Of a stretch of DNA of 64,000 nucleotides, positions 25,826-37,082 are shown piece by piece. Both the position numbers and the translations under genes were made by a program. The stretch comes from Rehmannia glutinosa (lineage: Eukaryota; Streptophyta; Magnoliopsida; Lamiales; Orobanchaceae): contig JABTTQ020001116.1 of assembly GCA_016081115.2 (NCBI GenBank), positions 55,049 to 119,048 on the forward strand, read 5' to 3'. The notes beneath the pieces were generated by a model. The model worked only from the letters and a program-made list of their open reading frames with translations. It searched no databases and was not told where the DNA came from. Within the stretch, counting starts at the first letter, position 1. Every line of letters begins with the position of its first letter.

Positions 25826-26056
25826 CGAGTAGATGAAGTCGATTAATCGAATCTTTGCGTATTTGCGAGAAACGGGTCGCTTAATCGACCCCAATGAGTC
25901 GGTCAATCGACCAAAGCATTAATGTGTCGATTGGGATCGACACATTAATGCTTTGGACACATTAATGCTTTGGTCGATTGACCGACTCATTGGGGTCGAT
26001 TAAACGACCGCTTTTTGCAAATACGCAAAGATTCGATTAATCGACTTCATCTACTC
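25826..26056. repeat. Long inverted repeat at the left subterminal region of the MULE
   Basis: The left arm starts CGAGTAGATGAAGTCGATTA and the right arm ends with its complement at 26056; arms of about 100 bp match with few differences. The centre is a smaller hairpin, CATTAATGTGTCGAT-TGGG-ATCGACACATTAATG, and ACACATTAATGCTTTGG is duplicated beside it. The arms carry several copies of the TCGATTAATCGA-type palindrome. Transcribed, it would fold into a long hairpin. Confidence 0.85.
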
Positions 26057-26385
26057 GAGTGTCGCTCAATCGACTCACGTTCTCCCTAATAAGTCGATCA
26101 ATCGACACATTACAGCTGGTCGATTGAACGACTAAGAATCGACACATTAATGCTGGTCGATTGACCGACTCATTGGGGTCGATTACACGACCCGATTCTG
26201 GCAAATACGCAACATTCGATTAATCGACTAAAACGAGTGTCGTTCAATCGACTCATGTTCTCCTAATAAGTCGATCAATCGACACATTACAGCTGGTCGA
26301 TTGAATGACTAAGAAGGGTCGATTACACGACCCATTTCTGCAAATTCGCAGCAGTCGATTAATCGACTTATTCAAAATCAAACAG
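26057..26385. repeat. Direct repeats rich in the TCGATTAATCGA palindrome
   Basis: Two diverged units of about 170 bp, each with AAGTCGATCAATCGACACAT, ACAGCTGGTCGATTGAA and a Cys-codon-free AT background. They lie between the hairpin and the mudrA start, so they probably include the transposase promoter region. Confidence 0.75.
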
Positions 26386-26430
26386 AACTGCACTATAGTC
26401 TATTACTTGACATTTTTATCTTCAATTTAA

Positions 26431-28777
26431 TTGGACAACATGTCTTCACCGTTTTGGATTACCGTGTATTATTTTGGACATTTTGTTAATAACAATGAAA
26501 AATGGCAATGGGTATTTAGTGATGATGGAATGCATGCATCAGGAGTTCCAATAAGTACAGAAACTTCATATGAAGAGCTATATTCTAAGGTACAAAATAT
26601 TTGCAAAGTTGATCCCAATTTGCATGATATGGAGATGGGATTTATTTCTCCAAAGAATCATACAATCTTTTCAAATTCTGTCCGGATTACTCCAGGACGA
26701 GGAGTGCAATGGTACTTGGCTCTCAATAAACAAGGTTCAGTTTATTCCTTGTGTGTAACCCTTGTGATGAAAACTATTTGTGACGTGCCACGGGACGAGC
26801 ATAATGTAGTTGATCGTGACGTGCAACCGGTAGATGGATATCATAATTTTGAGGTGGAAGAAAATAATCACAAAGTGATGATGTTCGAAATGTGAATGAT
26901 ATTTGGGATGGGTTGGAGGTAATTCGAGAATCTCCTTCCAATGATTATAACGGTGATCGTTTACTACACCGAGAACCGATTTTAATCAAGGCAATTGGAG
27001 AAGAAAATCGGTTCACAAATGAGCATCTTCTTTCTTCGGTCGGAAGTACATCACGAGTTGTACCGTTGATATTGACTTGAATGTTGACCAAGTATTCGAT
27101 ACCAAGAAAGAGCTTCAAGTTCGTGCACATGATCGCATTGAAATACAATTACCGATTCAAAACAAAAAATCGAACAAGAATGTGTACACAATTGTTTGTG
27201 TTGATGAAAATTGCAAATGGCGTTTGCATGCAACAAAGTTCAAAGACTCTGATTATTTTCAGATTAGAAAATATGCACCAGAACATACTTGCCCTCTAAA
27301 TTTGTCCACCAATGATCATAGACAAGCAATATCGTGGATCATTGGAAAACATATCGTGTCAAGGTTTGAGGGATCGCAACACTACATATAGACTGTGATG
27401 TTGCGAATGAAATTCGCGAGACTTTGGCATTGAAATAAATTATCAAAAAGCGAGGAGGTCTAGAGAAACTGCTTTAGCATACATAAGGGGTTCACCTGAG
27501 GATAGTTACACTAAGTTGGCCGCATGGGCCCATAACTTGAAAGTAGCTAATCCAGGAACTATATACTCTTTAGAGGTTGATAGTGAAAACCGCTTCAAGT
27601 ACTTTTTTGGCATACGGCCCTGCATTCGTGGGTTTCACTCTTCAATGCGCCCTTGATAGTTGTTGTGGACGGAACATTTTTAATCGAAAGATATAAAGGT
27701 ACGTTGATTATCGCTACTTGTCAAGATGCAAATATGATTTATCCCTCTTGCATGGGCCGTTGTTGATTCTCGAGAACGATGCTTCGTGGCATTGGTTTTT
27801 TATGAACTTGAAAGGAATTACAGGTGACCAAGAAGACCTTGTTGTGATATCGGCAGAACGTGAGTCTTATCGGTGCGGTCAACCCAAACTTTTTTCAAAA
27901 TGCACGCGTCATGCTCATTGTATTTATCATATCAAAGGCAACTTGAGGATCAGAATCGAAAGATCGATACTATCTCCTTTTTAACAAAGCGGTGATGCAT
28001 ATACAATAGAAGAATTTCACAAGTATATGTCACAAATTCAAGCTATTGACGAAAGGTTGGAAGTATCTTAACGATACAAATTTTGCTACTTGGGCGAGGT
28101 CATATTTTCGGGAGACCGTTATAATATCATGACGTCAAACAATGCAGTCTCGAACTCGGTGTTTAAAAAAGCCCGACAAACTCCTATACTTGCATTGTTT
28201 GATAGTATTGGAAAAAGTTGCGATCTTGGTTCTATGAGAGGCGTGAGGTCGCACGGTTGTACAGCAATCTAACCCCGCAATGGAAGAAAAATTACGCAAG
28301 TCTCATGAAAAATCCAAGAAGTTCACGGTTGAACCAATTGATCAAAGTTTATATGTGGTGAGGAGTGGGGCCATAAATTTCACTGTTAACTTTGCCGAGA
28401 ACACTTGCACTTGCAGAAAGTTTCAATTGGACCACCTACCCTGTGAGCATGCAATAGCAGCGGCCAAGAAGAGAGGTTTGTCAATATACCCCATGTGCTC
28501 ACCGTACTATTCCGTTGACTATTGGAGGAAAGCATATGCGGAGACTATCTTCCCTGTGCCTAACGAAAATGAATGGGAGATTCCCGATAACATTAAGGAA
28601 ATGATTGTCTTGCCACCTATTGTCAGACAACGAGGTGGGCGTCGTAGAACAGTACGAATACCGTCAACAGGAGAGTTCCGCTCAAGACAAAAATGCAGTA
28701 GGTGCCAACAATTGGGGCACAACCGACTGAATTGTCATGATCAAAGACCGATGAGCGATAGACAATCACATATTTAG
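26431..28777 (+). pseudogene. mudrA: mudrA-type MULE transposase, full length but frame-broken
   Basis: Transposase that would cut and insert the MULE. Domain order is complete: an N-terminal PB1-like region (26431-26895, WITVYYFGHFV); the MuDR DNA-binding domain (27075-27365, CKWRLHATKF and HTCPL, a Cys/His zinc-type fold); the MULE catalytic domain from about 27655, with first Asp in VVVDGTFL and second Asp in CQDANMIYPL before AWAVV; a SWIM zinc finger CTCRKFQLDHLPCEHAI (28404-28455); and a C-terminal CCHC knuckle CSRCQQLGHNRLNC (28694-28735). At least six frame changes (near 26890, 27075, 27370-27430, 27650-27760, 27985, 28080 and 28265) prevent one continuous product. Start chosen at 26431, the first Met of the conserved N-terminal region. 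It is followed by repeats, with no gene for 2.6 kb. Confidence 0.88.
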
Positions 28778-28914
28778 TGATTGTTGCATTTAAAATCTCC
28801 GATTTCGTAATTGTTGTATTCATGAATTCGGACAAACCTCTCTGTATTGTCAAAATAACCAAAAAAATGTTAAGTAATCGTTCTTCGTCAACATGGTCAT
28901 TCTTTAACCGACTA

Positions 28915-29157
28915 CATGGTCAATCAGGGTCGGTCGTGTGGTGAACGACCTTCAACCAACCACGGGGTCGGTCGGTCGGGTGAACGACCGCAATCGACCA
29001 CTCGGTCGGTCGGTCAGCCGAATGACCGCATCGACCACGGGTCGGTCGGGTCGGTTTGAACGACCTATGACCGACACGGGTCGGTCGGTCGTCGAGCGAC
29101 CTATGACCGACCACTGGGTCGATCATGGTCGGGTTACCGCGACTTGTGACCGATCAT
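28915..29157. repeat. GC-rich minisatellite with GGTCGGTCGG units
   Basis: About four to five degenerate units of 45-57 bp, each with GGTCGGTCGG followed by GAACGACC and GACCGACCAC; the two strands are partly complementary, so it can form hairpins. It stands between the mudrA stop and the 166-bp satellite. Confidence 0.7.
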
Positions 29158-29159
29158 AT

Positions 29160-30640
29160 AACATATAGTACTAAATTATATAAGATTTTATAACATATGA
29201 TACTATGATACGGTGCAACGTGATTTATAGTCGGTGATTACCGTAATCCCGATCAACACTAAACTATATGAGATTTTATAACATATGATGATACTATGTA
29301 GCATATAGTATGATATATTTTACAATTGACGGCGAAAAAATTGGCAACATATTGATAACATATGATACTATGATACGGTCAACGTGATTTATAGTCCGGT
29401 GATTACCGTAATCCCGATCAACACTAAACTATATGAGATTTTATAACATATGATGATACTATGTAGCATATAGTATGATATATTTTACAATTTGGCGAAA
29501 AAAATTGGCAACATATTGATAACATATGATACTATGATACGATGCAACGTGATTTATAGTCCGGTGATTACCGTAATCCCGATCAACACTAAACTATATG
29601 AGATTTTATAACATATGATGATACTATGTAGCATATAGTATGATATATTTTACAATTGACGGCGAAAAAATTGGCAACATATTGATAACATATGATACTA
29701 TGATCACGATCTAACGTGATTTATAGTCCGGTGATTACCGTAATCCCGATCAACACTAAACTATATGAGATTTTATAACATATGATGATACTATGTAGCA
29801 TATAGTATGATATATTTTACAATTTGACGAAAAAAATTGGCAACATATTGATAACATATGATACTATGATACAAAGCAACGTGATTTATAGTCCGGTGAT
29901 TCGTAATCCCGATCAACACTAAATTATATGAGAGATTTTATAACATATGATGATACTATGTAGCATATAGTATGATATATTTTACAATTGACGGCGAAAA
30001 ATTGGCAACATATTGATAACATATGATACTATGATACAAAGGCAACGTGATTTATAGTCCGGTGATTACCGTAATCCCGATCAACACTAAACTATATGAG
30101 ATTTTATAACATATGATGATACTATGTAGCATATAGTATGATATATTTTACAATTGATTGGCGAAAAAATTGGCAACATATTGATAACATATGATACTAT
30201 GATACGATTAAGCGTGATTTATAGTCCGGTGATTACCGTAATCCCGATCAACACTAAACTATATGAGATTTTATAACATATGATGATACTATGTAGCATA
30301 TAGTATGATATATTTTACAATTGACGGCGAAAAAATTGGCAACATATTGATAACATATGATACTATGATACAGTGCAACGTGATTTATAGTCCGGTGATT
30401 ACCGTAATCCCGATCAACACTAAACTATATGAGATTTTATAACATATGATGATACTATGTAGCATATAGTATGATATATTTTACAATTGACGGCGAAAAA
30501 ATTGGCAACATATTGATAACATATGATACTATGATACGAGGCAAACGTGATTTATAGTCGGTGATTCGTAATCCCGATCAACACTAAATTATATGAGAGA
30601 TTTTATAACATATGATGATACTATGTAGCATATAGTATGA
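29160..30640. repeat. Satellite array, unit about 166 bp, nine copies
   Basis: The landmark GTGATTTATAG recurs at 29220, 29384, 29549, 29716, 29881, 30047, 30214, 30380 and 30547: spacings 164-167 bp. Units are nearly identical except at the GATACGGTGCAACGTG end, which varies. Each unit contains the inverted words ACATATGAT...ATACTATG and GCATATAGTATGATATAT. The period is close to nucleosomal DNA length. The last unit breaks off at GTATGATA and runs into telomere-like repeats. Confidence 0.95.
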
Positions 30641-30715
30641 TACCCTAAACCCTAAACTATAAATCCAAAACCCTAAACCCTAAACCCTAAACAAACCCTA
30701 AAAGTAGGGTTAAAC
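30641..30715. repeat. Interstitial telomere-like repeats CCCTAAA
   Basis: Five or six copies of CCCTAAA, some degenerate, directly after the satellite. A smaller block in the opposite orientation (TTTAGGGTTAGGG) is at about 31055-31112. Short telo-box blocks also occur in plant promoters, so a regulatory role is possible. Confidence 0.8.
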
Positions 30716-31411
30716 GACATCTGACCGACCATTAATCGATAGACGTTTAAGGGTCGATGCGCCGATCCACTAACTAATCTACCAATTGCCGCTCAAAGGG
30801 TCGATTAATCGACCACCGTATCGTTCATATGGCGTTAACGACACGAAGCGACACGATTAAAAATTTATTGGCCCCCAGCGATTAAAAAAGACGTTTGAGT
30901 CATTTTTCATTTTTACTTCAAAAAAGCGAACAAAGAAAGACGACGAACTAACGGATCTTGAGGTAAATGTTGTTCTTTTGTTTTACATTATTATGCTTTG
31001 CTCATTTCCTTAATCAATTGTTTCATATTTTGTTCCTTAATCGATTTTAGTTTAGTTTTAGGGTTAGGGTTTTATAATATCGATTTTAGTTTAGGGTTAG
31101 GGTTAGGGTTTCAATTTTGGGTGAACGACATCCGACCGACTTATGCACGGCGGGCGTTCAAGGGCCGACTAATCGAACACTTAACGACTTATGCACTTAT
31201 GTCGTTCACGGTCGATTAATCGACCCGAAACGACATAAGTAAAATGACGTTTCGTTTAAAAAGTCGTTAAAAAAGACGCGTTTGATTTTATTTTTATTAT
31301 TAAAAAGAGGCGTTTCGTTTGATTTAAAATGACGGTTCGTTTACCCCACCCTACGCTTAAAAAGTCGAATGTTGTTTTTACTAATCTGTCATTTTCCTTG
31401 AATAGAGAGAT

Positions 31412-31950
31412 ATGCCTCGTACCAGGGAATCAATAATCCGCGGATGCTCCAACCAATCGGTTGGACCATCGAAAGAAGAGGAATGGCTCTATGAATATCT
31501 TAATCGTTAATCGCTTTTATCATCTTTGTCCATCCAATCCAAGTGGAACTCGTTGTTGCGTCTTGCCGCTTTTGACCTTGGTGCACATTTCAAGAAACAT
31601 TTTAGCCTCGGAAGGTTAAAAGTCGATTCAATTGTTAGAACAAAGTTCGAGTCATTTGTGCGATTCATTAAAACTCCTGGTGTGACGTATGATCATGAGA
31701 ACAACATAGTTTTCATTCTTGGGCTTTCTTTGGGATCATGTTAGAGGGTAAGAAATATTTAATTTGTTCATATTGAATTAATTAATTATACATAATAATA
31801 TTTTTTTTTTGTATTATTGTCATTTAGGAGACCATTGAGCAACGATTCTTCGGGACGAATGGATTCAAATACTTCAAAATCGCCCATAATATATTCGTAG
31901 AATCAAATGCCGCCCGGTTGACTTATCCAACGACACGATTTAGGTTTTGA
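31412..31950 (+). CDS. Unrecognised two-exon MULE gene, copy A
   Basis: Exon 1 from ATG 31412 (MPRTRESIIRGCSNQ) to 31747, intron 31748-31827 (GTAAGAA...TTTAG), exon 2 31828-31950 (ETIEQRFFGTNGF, stop TGA). About 150 residues if frame breaks near 31505 and 31730 are ignored. Upstream, TTCTTGAG-type sequence followed by GTAAATGTTGTT at about 30955-30975 looks like the end of a 5-prime UTR exon; the same layout precedes copy B. No domain recognised; the core SKWNSLLRLAAFDLGAHFKK is basic and hydrophobic. Conservation of splice sites and frame in two paralogues argues that it is a real gene. Confidence 0.5.
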
Positions 31951-32094
31951 ATGTATGGTTGAATAGTTAAGATTAGGCTTTGTGTAATTATGGATGAACA
32001 ATAGTTTAGGTTTTATGTAATTATGTATGGTTGTTATGAATGTGTGATTCTTGTTTTTGTTTTGAATGTGGATTGCAGTACAATCGGAAGGAAA

Positions 32095-32290
32095 CATTGG
32101 TCGATTAATCGATCATATGGCGACACATGAATCGATTAATCGACCACGTATTAATTGACCATGTATTAATCGACCACGTCTTAATCGACCATGGAACGAC
32201 AACCTTGGTCGGTTAATCGATCGATGATACGACACATGAATCGGTTAATCGACTACTAATCGATTAGTGAATCGATTAATCGACCTTTGT
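32095..32290. repeat. Array of TCGATTAATCGA palindromes between the two small genes
   Basis: At least eight near-copies of GTCGATTAATCGAC or half-degenerate forms (TATTAATCGACCA, TCGGTTAATCGA) in about 195 bp, downstream of copy A and upstream of copy B. Confidence 0.8.
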
Positions 32291-32739
32291 CGGCGTTTCG
32301 TGTACCCTACAGATTGATTAAATAGACGTTTCTTAATCGACCACTTTGTCATTTTCATTTTTACTTTCCGAAAAAGCGAACGAAGAAGATTTAACGGGAC
32401 GAACTAACAATTCTTGAGGTAAATGTTGTTATTTTGTTTTACATTATCATGCCATATTTCCATTTTCTTAATCAATTGTTTCATATTTTGTTTCATGTTG
32501 CTTTTTAGTGTAGGTTAGGTTTAGGGTTTGAATATATATCGGTTCTTAATGTCTGTTTTGGTTGTTTTGACATGATCTGAGCTTGACAAACAAATTTAGA
32601 ATTCTACAGGCATTGATTTTGACATTACATATCTACAAGTAAGTAGATGCCAAATTATAGGTTGTTTAATAATTAGAATGCATTCTACTTTGTATTTTTT
32701 CGTTTCTTTAAGACTACTTGTTTGAATGCTAGTGAAAGC

Positions 32740-33035
32740 TGGGAACCGCACGGAGAAAGCTACCTATTTAAAATGCTAGATTGTTCTTTGTCGCATCGAG
32801 AGGAATGCCCGAGTGCATGATCTTTGTTGAGTGGAACTCCTTCATCCGTCTAATTGCTCCAATACTTCGATCTATATTTTGAAGGATTTTAGTGTTCTTT
32901 GATGTTAAAACTCGAATTGATTGTTCCTGGACAGTTTGAGAGGTTTGAAAGTTATATTGACAAAACAAAAGCTAGATTTGACAAGAACGAAACATCGTAT
33001 ACGTGGATGGCAATTACTTTAATCGAATTGGAGAG
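32740..33035 (+). pseudogene. Unrecognised MULE gene, copy B, exon 1
   Basis: Paralogue of the gene at 31412. The two upstream regions match (AAAAAGCGAAC..., then TTCTTGAGGTAAATGTTGTT at about 32412-32432), so the gene and its leader were duplicated in tandem with an offset of about 1.45 kb. Coding remnants include VEWNSFIRLIAP and, in another frame, the end TSYTWMAITLIELER just before a splice donor GTAAT at 33036. Its second exon is 7.9 kb away because a copia element sits in the intron. Confidence 0.5.
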
Positions 33036-33040
33036 GTAAT

Positions 33041-34530
33041 TGTAAGTCCAAGCGCTACGATAATCTAGAGGGGGTGAATAGATTATCTCCATCTTTTCGA
33101 TTTCGCCCTCTTTTTCCAACCGAATGCTCAAGGATAATAACAAAGGTGCGGAATGTAAACAACACACGTCGATTTAAAGAGGTTCAACCCACCTAGGCCT
33201 AATCCTCTACCACCCCAAAGATATCCAGGGATGGATTTCGAAAAAGAGAAAAAGATTTTATTAATAATTACCAAAATTATTACAACAAAATCTTACACCA
33301 ACACCTTGAAGAGCACCACACTCTTCTTCAACACCACCTTTGAGATTACCACAATCTCACTTGAAGATTACCACAATCTCCAAACGGCACCTTGTGAAGA
33401 TTACCACAATCTTCACCCTTGAAGAGCACCACACTCTTCAACACCTCAAAAGAAGATTACCACAATCTTCTTACACCTAACACCTAGTTCACCCAAGTGT
33501 GTTCTTACCAAGAACACTCACAAGGATATCTTGTGTTTGAATGACGACCACAAATTCAAGATTACAACTCGATAATTGATAATACAATAGAGTGCAAGTG
33601 TAATCAAGAATAGCCTAGACCTCAAGAATGTGAAAGTGAATAGCTAGGCAAATTACAACAAGAAATAAGACAATGTAAGAACACGTGTATTCTTGAGTGT
33701 ATCTTGTTGTGTTGTAGTTTTCTCTCTTATTGTTGTGCTTCAAAACTTCCTCTATTTATAGGAGATGATTGATACTTGATAGGCTCCTCTTGGAATCGAT
33801 TTCTACAAAAATTGCAATTAAAATCAAGATTATAGCTGTTAGAAATCAATTCCACAATTTAAGGAAAAGGTGTCTCTTTGACAACGGTTAGAATTTTGTC
33901 ATGTCAAACTTAAGGGCGACCGGTCGCGCACAAATAGACGTTTGAAAATGAGAATATAAATTTACAGGCGACCGGTCGACGTCTACCTCGACCGGTCGAC
34001 CATCTCCCCAACCGGTCCCCCTCATGGATTTTGCAAGGATTAAAAGTTCGCTTTCAAACACACTTAGTGCATCGGCCGATCATTGGCATTTGTCGACCGA
34101 GCCCGGCCGATCGCCTTGAGATGCGACTTGGGTCGACCTGCTTGTTTTTTTCTTCCGTCTCATTTTCTGTTTCTAAAATCATCTTCAGTGCACGGGTTGC
34201 CTATAGGATGCACTCGGTCGACCACGAGATTTAAAATATTGTCCAATTTTTGTCGAAAATAAAACTCAAGAAATACTCCAAAATTTAGTAAAACATTTTA
34301 AACCGATCGGAAGTATTAGGACAACATTTAGAAACATCGTTTGAGAGTGAAAACCCAATAACGTAAAATCATTAAAAGCGTTGTCCAATTTAGACGAAAA
34401 TAAACTTTGAGAAAATACTAGGAAAGTATTAAAATCATTTTAAATCATTTAGGAGTATTTGGACAACCTTTAAAAACATTGTTTTGGTGATAAAATAAAA
34501 TCATCAAAATTAAGATAAAACCATTTATCA
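33041..34530 (-). repeat. 3-prime LTR of the Sirevirus-like element
   Basis: 1490 bp. At 33300-33475 it has a run of short imperfect hairpins of the form GAAGATT-ACCAC-AATCTTC, GAAGAGC-ACCACA-CTCTTC and GAGATT-ACCAC-AATCTC. At about 33910-34025 it has several ACCGGTCG palindromes. Confidence 0.88.
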
Positions 34531-34533
34531 AAC

Positions 34534-34547
34534 AATCTCCCCTTTTT
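34534..34547 (-). other. Polypurine tract of the Sirevirus-like element
   Basis: On the minus strand, AAAAAGGGGAGATTG lies immediately before the LTR start. It matches the polypurine region typical of plant Sireviruses. Confidence 0.75.
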
Positions 34548-35697
34548 GATGATTACAAACCAAAACAATTTTAACGAGGTCGATTTTGAAAACAAAACAA
34601 TTTTACCTAGGTTAAAGAGAACTATCCGTTGTGAGCGACAACATTTCATGCAATAAAAACACAAGGATGGGAGTAGAGATATTCAAACACATATAGCAAA
34701 TGCTCCCCTATCAACATGCACAACAAAGAGTTATATAGAAGCAACTTAAACATAAGCTAAAATATTAGCTTTTCGATATTGAGCTTAAGTATCAAAACTT
34801 AAAAGCTCCCCTGTCAAAGAGACATCGTTAGAAACATATATAGGTCCATACTACAACAAATGGACTAAGAAACATATACAACCACAATATACCAAGAGTG
34901 GACAAAATATGATCCACAACTTATGACTTTCAATAGCCACAACATGACTTTCAATAGCCGCAACTTATAGCTACTTTTCGTTGAGCTTTTCTTAGCTTCT
35001 TTGAGCTAAAGAGCTTATAACCTATTTCTCCCCCTTTGGAATCATCAAAAAGAATGTTAGCACGATAAATACATCATATATTCTTATCAAAGTGCGCAAG
35101 TAAACCGATGTATCGAGCTATTTGAGCATTGAAGCTTATAAACCAAATAGGAGGGAAAAGTCGAATCATACGACTTGTAGAGGTTTATGAAAACTCATTT
35201 GATAAGCAAAACATGATCTCTAAAAATGTATAAGACTTTTGAAATCGAGAAAATCATGTATGTGATGAATTTTTCATTGAAACGTTTTATCGAACACTTG
35301 GCGGGCGTCAAAAATTTAGAAAGATATATATAACCCTTGTAAATGAAATCAAGCCAAGTTTTTCATCACCAAATTCAATTTAACAAATATCATTCATCAA
35401 CAATCAATAAGCTCATCCCAAACATATATGAATTATATCAAAAAAATACATATAAGCCACAAACTCAAGGGTTCAACCCAATTGAGCTAAAGATAGTGAA
35501 ATTCTTACCATTCAATCGGTAAAGACGAGCAATGATGATGATAGTCGAGCTAGATAATCCCCAAAATATATAATTCATGCATCAAAACTCATTTGAAGTG
35601 AATTGTGTGTGAAATTTGCAAAGGGACGAAAAATGGCCAAAAAAGTTAATCTTGCGAATGTCAAGACAGAACCATTTTAATCCAAGATTTTGCTTAG

Positions 35698-35787
35698 GCG
35701 ACCGGTCGAGGTTGAGGGCGACCGGTCGAGGTTGAGGGCGACCGGTCGAGGTTGAGGGCGACCGGTCGAGGTTGAGGGCGACCGGTT
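35698..35787. repeat. 20-bp tandem repeat, about 4.5 copies
   Basis: The unit GCGACCGGTCGAGGTTGAGG is repeated exactly, then ends at GCGACCGG. It lies between the RNase H remnant and the polypurine tract, where Sireviruses often carry short palindromic repeats. Its core CGACCGGTCG is palindromic. Confidence 0.95.
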
Positions 35788-36369
35788 GCCTCAACCCTTT
35801 CACCCCACTGTCTCTCGCTTTTTCCAAAATCCGAATTTTCAACCAAAAATCCAATTTTTCGCCCCTAAGTTTTTAAAAAACGTGCAAAATGCAAACAAAG
35901 ACCTCATTCAATATACATTATGTCATGATCAAGCTCAATATGAGGTAAAATACTCGGTTAACGATCAAAAAGTCCGCGAGTTATCCTTGAGACTTTAATT
36001 AAACACATCTCAAGTTTTTGTTAAAAATCACAATCCCTTAAAAAATATATCGAACCTCAATATGTTTAGTTCGATTATGACGAACCAAATTTTTTAATAC
36101 GAATAATCGTATATTAGATACCGAACTTGTTATCCCGAAAAAAATAAGAACGTTTTAAATCTTTGGATACAACAAGTCATATAAGAAGAAGTGCCTTTCA
36201 AATATTTGAAAATTTCTTTTAATGGCACTTTAATGAGATTCGTTGGGATAGTTTTTGAAGTCGAGCATATAGACATAAGGCATATGGAATGTCGAGTCTA
36301 TAGGAATAATACAAGAAAACATACCTCGAATTTGTTTGTCAACTGACATGCCTTTCTCAACCTTTGTCA

Positions 36370-37082
36370 ATCTTTAGCCATAGAGGTTGAGATAGTTTTT
36401 CTTTCTTCAATGCCTAACTCCTTCAAGAGTTCTTTTGAAATATAACCATCTTCTTGGCATTGAATAATTTGAAGTCCAAGCGATAAATTGAGCTCCTCAT
36501 CATGCTCATCTCGAGTTCACCTAGTATCAACTTAGAAAAATATCTTGCACAAATATTCGTTAGTAGCACCAAAAATATTCTCATAAATATGCACAAGTTT
36601 AAACAACCTTGCCCTTTTTCACAAACAAAAGAGTAGTATCAACTTTACCTTTTGTAAAATCATTTAGCAAAAATAGCTAAGTCTATCATACCATACACGG
36701 GGTACTTGTTTAAACCATACAAGGCCCAAAAAAATCATTTGGCCTAGAAAAATTTTAAACCCCGGAGGTTGTTTTACATAGACTTCTTCTTGAATAAAAC
36801 CATTTAGAAATTTGGATTTAACATCCATTTGGTAAAGCTTGAAATTTTCTTAAAACAAGAATGGGCAAATAAAATGCAAATAGCTACAAAATGTGCTATG
36901 AGTGCAAATGTTACATCAAAATCGATTACCTTCTTCTTGAAAATACCTTGAGCTACTAACCTCGCCTTAGTTCGACCAACGTTGACTTGGTCATCGAGTT
37001 TGTTCCGGAATACCCTTTTTATCTTATTCATCACTATCATCATAGGGCATCCAATTGATCTAAGGTGTTCATAATAGAACAT
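36370..37082 (-). pseudogene. Copia reverse transcriptase and RNase H-side remnants
   Basis: 37082-36804 encodes the conserved copia RT entry (VGRTKARLVAQGIFKKK, then DFDVTFA). The second piece (about 36480-36370) gives SLGLQIIQCQEDGYISKELL, matching the end of the copia RT domain. The pieces between are lost or broken. No integrase could be found. Confidence 0.7.

Noticed and set aside
25511..25836. Small open frames at the left end of the MULE
   Set aside because: They lie in the terminal non-coding region, overlap each other in different frames, and have no recognisable domain.
26057..26385. Palindromic repeats as a CRISPR array
   Set aside because: Spacers are themselves repeated and the setting is a MULE in a eukaryotic genome.
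29160..30640. CRISPR-like regular repeats
   Set aside because: Units are 166 bp with no short repeat/unique spacer pattern, in a plant nuclear context; this is a satellite.
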